Source of the DNA: Microbaculum marinisediminis
GTDB lineage: Bacteria > Pseudomonadota > Alphaproteobacteria > Rhizobiales > Tepidamorphaceae
Assembly (NCBI RefSeq): GCF_025397915.1
Contig: NZ_JALIDZ010000005.1
Span: forward strand, 372,001-436,000
Length of the DNA stretch: 64,000 bases
Direction: 5' to 3'
The notes beneath the pieces are model-generated. The model was given only the letters and a program-made list of their open reading frames with translations. It had not been told where the DNA came from and did not search any database. The position numbers were made by a program, and so were the translations under genes. Within the stretch, counting starts at the first letter, position 1; every line of letters begins with the position of its first letter. Of the stretch, positions 61,493 to 64,000 are shown piece after piece.

Positions 61493-61804
61493 TCAGCCGG
61501 CGTGCCGCGCGATCTGTCCCATCGCCTGATGGTCTTCCGCGCCGCTGCTGCCGGTAACGGGCGCCTGCCACGTCGCGCCCAGGAGCATCCGCGTCTCGAG
61601 GACCGCGCGAACGACGTTGAACAGCGCGAACAGCCCTTCGCCGCCGTCCTGCAGCAGCAGCGTGAGCACCCGGCCTTCGCGTTCGTCGAAGCCATAGCGC
61701 TCGGCCGCGGTCTCGCCCTGGTCCAGCAGGTCCTGGGTGAAACGCGCGTCGAAGCAGGCCCGGACCAGCACCTTTTCCAGTTGTGCGAAACCGCCGTCGT
61801 CCAT
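61493..61804 (-). CDS. NHLP/Os1348-like leader peptide protein
   Basis: 103 aa. Residues 5-45 (FAQLEKVLVRACFDARFTQD, then LLDQGETAAERYGFDEREG) follow the pattern of nitrile-hydratase-like leader peptides and the Os1348/Franean1-type RiPP precursors: a helix, an F/LL-D-P-like step, then an A-x-x-x-Y-G-hydrophobic turn. The second half (EGLFALFNVVRAVLETRMLL, TWQAPVTGSSGAEDHQ) has no Cys and no known core. It could be a precursor peptide or a recognition partner. AGAGGA lies upstream of ATG 61804. Confidence 0.65.
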   Translation of the reverse strand: MDDGGFAQLEKVLVRACFDARFTQDLLDQGETAAERYGFDEREGRVLTLLLQDGGEGLFALFNVVRAVLETRMLLGATWQAPVTGSSGAEDHQAMGQIARHAG

Positions 61805-61926
61805 CGTCGATGCGTCCTCTTCGAGTGCGGATTTCCCGGTCTGATGCGTGCCACAACCTCTCCCGGGCACCAGCCCGCCAGGTGAGCCGCGGCGGTGCCG
61901 CGGGAGAAGCCGTGGACGGGAAGAAC

Positions 61927-62433
61927 CTACTTCACGACGTCCATGAAGACCGGCCCGGCCAGGCTCGGCACGGCGACGCGCACGACCTGGCCCGTGAGGC
62001 CGCCGAGGCCCGGCGTCATGGTCGCAAGACCGGCGAGACCCGGCGTCGCGGTCGCGAGCCCCGCCAATCCGGGCGTCATCGTCCCGAGGCCGGCAAGGCC
62101 CGGCGTTGCTGTCGTGAGGCCAGCCAGGCCCGGAGTCATGGTCGCCAGACCGGCGAGACCGGCGAGACCGGGAGTCGCGGTCGCGAGTCCGGCCAGACCG
62201 GGCGTCATTGTGGCGAGCCCCGGGGTCATCGTTGCGAGGCCGGCGAGGCCCGGCGTTGCTGTCGTGAGGCCGGCCAGACCCGGTGTCATGGTCGCCAGCC
62301 CGGCAAGACCGGGCGTCATGGTCGCCAGCCCGGCCAGGCCCGCGAGCCCCGCCAGTCCGGTAAGGCCGGCAAGGCCGGGGGTCATCGTCGCCAGGCCCGG
62401 AGTCATCGTCGCCATTTGTCCAAGTCCAAACAT
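61927..62433 (-). CDS. TPGLAGL tandem-repeat protein
   Basis: 168 aa. After MFGLGQM the chain is 139 residues of a 7-13-residue unit, ATMTPGLAGL in its commonest form, present 13 times, with variants TTATPGLAGL and ATATPGLAGL. A 22-residue unique tail (TGQVVRVAVPSLAGPVFMDV) ends it. It contains no Cys and almost no charge until the tail. AAGGAG seven bases before ATG 62433 decides the start over a GTG at 62439. It could be a multi-core RiPP precursor or a structural/surface repeat protein. Confidence 0.75.
   Translation of the reverse strand: MFGLGQMATMTPGLATMTPGLAGLTGLAGLAGLAGLATMTPGLAGLATMTPGLAGLTTATPGLAGLATMTPGLATMTPGLAGLATATPGLAGLAGLATMTPGLAGLTTATPGLAGLGTMTPGLAGLATATPGLAGLATMTPGLGGLTGQVVRVAVPSLAGPVFMDVVK
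61996..62412. repeat. 30-bp tandem repeat array inside the TPGL gene
   Basis: 417 bases built from about 30-base units (with 21-, 39- and 66-base variants) that encode the TPGL repeats. Third codon positions vary between copies, so the peptide rather than the DNA is conserved. Confidence 0.85.
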
Positions 62434-62559
62434 CGCCACACTCCTTCTGATGGGGTCCTACAATCAAGCCGGGTGGTCAGGCGCCGGTGCCGTTCAAAAT
62501 GGCCCCCGGCCATCCCGATCAATCACGCCGATGCAACCGGTGGTCCGGTTCGTCGGCCC

Positions 62560-62973
62560 TCAAGGCAGCTGGAACGCCACCCCGGGCATCTGTTCGCTGA
62601 CGGGAACGAAGGTCGGTGCCGGATCGGCGATCTCCTCGACCTTCCCGGTGATGACGTTCACGGTCACCATGAAGCGCATGGGAAACAGACAGATCTTCGG
62701 AAGCACGCAGGTGAATTCGAAAACGACGCGCTGAACTTCCGGAATCGAAACCCCGCCAAGGCAATAGGCCCGCGTGAACGCCTCGTTGTCCAACAGGTGC
62801 TTGACGAAGTGGTCCTGAACGTCCGCGTCCTTCAGCGCGATCAGGACACAGGCAAGGCACGGGTCGTCGGGCCGTTCCGAGAGGGCGGCCTCTCCCTGCG
62901 CGATGCATTCGGATAGGGACTTCTTGAGAGCGTCGGCCTTCTTGTCGTCGGTGGTCGCGCGCTGTTCAGCCAT
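62560..62973 (-). CDS. orphan protein at head of cluster
   Basis: 137 aa. N-terminal helix rich in charge (TTDDKKADALKKSLSECIAQ), then DPCLACVLIALKDADVQDHF with a CLAC pair, AYCLGGVSIPEVQRVVFEF, CVLPKIC and MRFMVTVNVITGKVEEIADP. Six cysteines. No signal peptide and no known domain. The GGAGG site six bases before ATG 62973 favours that start over an ATG two codons earlier. First gene after the cluster promoter; may be a precursor or binding partner. Confidence 0.65.
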   Translation of the reverse strand: MAEQRATTDDKKADALKKSLSECIAQGEAALSERPDDPCLACVLIALKDADVQDHFVKHLLDNEAFTRAYCLGGVSIPEVQRVVFEFTCVLPKICLFPMRFMVTVNVITGKVEEIADPAPTFVPVSEQMPGVAFQLP

Positions 62974-63324
62974 GCTCATCCTCCCCCGCGTTCTCGGTCC
63001 AAGCCGACCTTGAGACTTTGCTGTCTCCTTAGCCAACTTATACGAGTGTATATTATAATATGCAAGCTATAGTTTTACGGGTGGTTCGTTGCACCCGTGG
63101 CGCCTTGCGCCGGAAACACGCGAAGCCAGAGGGGCGGGGAGGGCGGGTGATTCCGCGGGTGACTTGCGGGTTCGACACCGGCCGGGCGTGCCGGTATTTT
63201 ATCGCCGACCGGCGCGGATGCGGGGACTGAGTCGGCGGTCCCGCGATCTACCAGTGGGGCGGCCATTCGTGGAGGCCCATTGGGGGACGGCGTCGTCGGA
63301 CCGCTGCATCATGAGAGCTCCCGC
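62974..63324. other. divergent intergenic region, cluster / trkH
   Basis: 351 bases. The 62,990-63,075 part is A/T-rich and contains the promoter listed for the minus-strand cluster. The rest is G+C-rich and gives no convincing gene; the TrkH promoter is not obvious. Confidence 0.6.
63037..63065 (-). promoter_or_regulatory. sigma-70-type promoter of the biosynthetic cluster
   Basis: On the minus strand TTGCAT (-35) and TATAAG (-10) are separated by exactly 17 bases, in an A/T-rich patch that is rare in this genome. It points at the 137-aa orphan gene, about 60 bases from its start codon. Confidence 0.6.
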
Positions 63325-64000
63325 GTGATCTTCCTGCTTCCGGTTCTCCACGTTACGGGCCTGCTGACGGCGGGGCTGGGGCTTGCCATGCTGCTGCCCG
63401 CCATCGTCGATGTGGCCGCCGACAATCCGGACTGGCAGATCTTCGCCGCCGCCGCGCTTTTGACCTGGACGCTCGGCACGCTGATGGCGCTGGCGACGCG
63501 GCGGCCGGACACGATGCGCATGACCGTCCGGCAGGCGTTTCTGATGACGGCGACCGTGTGGGTCGCGCTGTCGGCCTTCTCGGCACTGCCGTTTCTGGCG
63601 CTGGGGCTCGATTTCGACGATGCCCTGTTCGAGGCGGTTTCCGGGTTCACGACGACGGGATCGACCGTCATCGTCGGCCTCGACCATCTGCCGCCGGGCC
63701 TGTTGCTGTGGCGCGCGCTTTTGCAATGGATCGGCGGCGTCGGCATCGTCGTCATGGCGATCATCATCCTGCCGTTTCTCCGGGTCGGCGGCATGCAGCT
63801 GTTCCACACCGAAAGCTCCGACCGGTCGGAGAAGATCGTGCCGCGCCCGGTCGAGCTCGTCGGCTACATCGTCTCGGTCTATGTCGGGCTGACCGTCGCC
63901 TGCGCCGTGTCCTACATGATCGCCGGCATGCCGCCGTTCGATGCGGTCTGCCACGCGATGACCACGCTTTCGACGGGCGGCTTCGCCAACTACGACGCGT
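63325..64000 (+). CDS. trkH: TrkH family potassium transporter, 3' end outside window
   Basis: 225 residues visible, from GTG 63325 to the window end without a stop. Membrane helices and two selectivity-filter loops: VSGFTTTGSTVIVGLDHLPP (about 103-122) and TTLSTGGFANYDA at the very end, plus WIGGVGIVVMAIIILPFL. It forms the membrane subunit of Trk potassium uptake with TrkA, which is not in this window. Start codon is inferred; ATG is absent near the expected N-terminus. Confidence 0.92.
   Translation, partial: MIFLLPVLHVTGLLTAGLGLAMLLPAIVDVAADNPDWQIFAAAALLTWTLGTLMALATRRPDTMRMTVRQAFLMTATVWVALSAFSALPFLALGLDFDDALFEAVSGFTTTGSTVIVGLDHLPPGLLLWRALLQWIGGVGIVVMAIIILPFLRVGGMQLFHTESSDRSEKIVPRPVELVGYIVSVYVGLTVACAVSYMIAGMPPFDAVCHAMTTLSTGGFANYDA

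Noticed and set aside
61996-62412. CRISPR array
   Set aside because: The repeats are contiguous, have no unique spacers, and encode a regular peptide with synonymous variation.
61927-62433. LAGLIDADG homing endonuclease, because of repeated LAGL
   Set aside because: Only the LAGL string occurs, as part of the low-complexity unit; no IDADG and no endonuclease fold.
61895-62734. 279-aa plus-strand PARPGV-repeat frame opposite the TPGL gene
   Set aside because: The repeat leaves both strands open. The minus-strand frame has a ribosome site, fits the operon and has a regular peptide unit; the plus-strand frame also runs into another gene.

Overview
The window reads as a chromosomal segment of a high-GC alphaproteobacterium, most likely of the Hyphomicrobiales (Rhizobiales). 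The evidence is the ATP synthase inhibitor subunit zeta, a Usg-family protein, the purC-purS-purQ-purL-bolA-grx gene order, a monothiol CGFS glutaredoxin, an Anbu proteasome-type operon and the sfsA-map-radC neighbourhood. I see no plasmid, phage, IS element or CRISPR array.

Layout. 1-2.7 kb: a large TPR protein cut at its 5' end. 2.9-9.9 kb (minus strand): a purine operon with foreign-looking wedges, namely a glutathione S-transferase gene between purQ and purL, and an FkbM methyltransferase plus a strikingly AT-rich orphan ORF between purS and purQ. 10.2-15.5 kb: zeta subunit, purB, a DadA-like oxidase, a SnoaL-like protein, a TRIC/UPF0126 channel and an Lrp regulator. The regulator diverges from a fused indolepyruvate ferredoxin oxidoreductase (15.7-19.2 kb). 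19.2-22.3 kb: P1 peptidase, an XRE-cupin regulator with a GNAT partner, and a VWA protein. 22.3-27.9 kb: a full Liv ABC transporter operon. 28-34.3 kb: a TRAP transporter, an XRE regulator and pcaC-pcaD-pcaB. 34.5-44.5 kb (plus strand): a form-II CO-dehydrogenase-like molybdenum hydroxylase operon with its MoxR/VWA, XdhC and MoeA-MobA maturation genes. 44.7-50.1 kb: Usg, a DMT transporter, and the Anbu / transglutaminase / alpha-E / ATP-grasp operon. 50.3-55.5 kb: radC, map, a second FkbM methyltransferase, sfsA, cinA-like, gpt and mgtC-like.

Two parts stand out. First, 55,615-55,944 is a tRNA-Leu(UAA) gene interrupted between U34 and A35 by a 241-nt group I intron, the position used in cyanobacteria and plastids. 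Second, 56.0-63.0 kb is an eight-gene minus-strand cluster behind a good sigma-70-type promoter. It holds a Cys-containing orphan protein, a 168-aa protein made of 13 TPGL repeats, an NHLP-like leader peptide, a NodU/CmcH carbamoyltransferase with homopolymer tracts, an HxD...H...R oxygenase, a haem-oxygenase-fold putative di-iron oxidase, an atypical cytochrome P450 and a third FkbM methyltransferase. I infer an undescribed natural-product pathway, possibly of RiPP type. The window ends inside a TrkH potassium transporter gene.

Most starts were chosen from visible ribosome binding sites and family N-termini. Nothing here was checked by database search.
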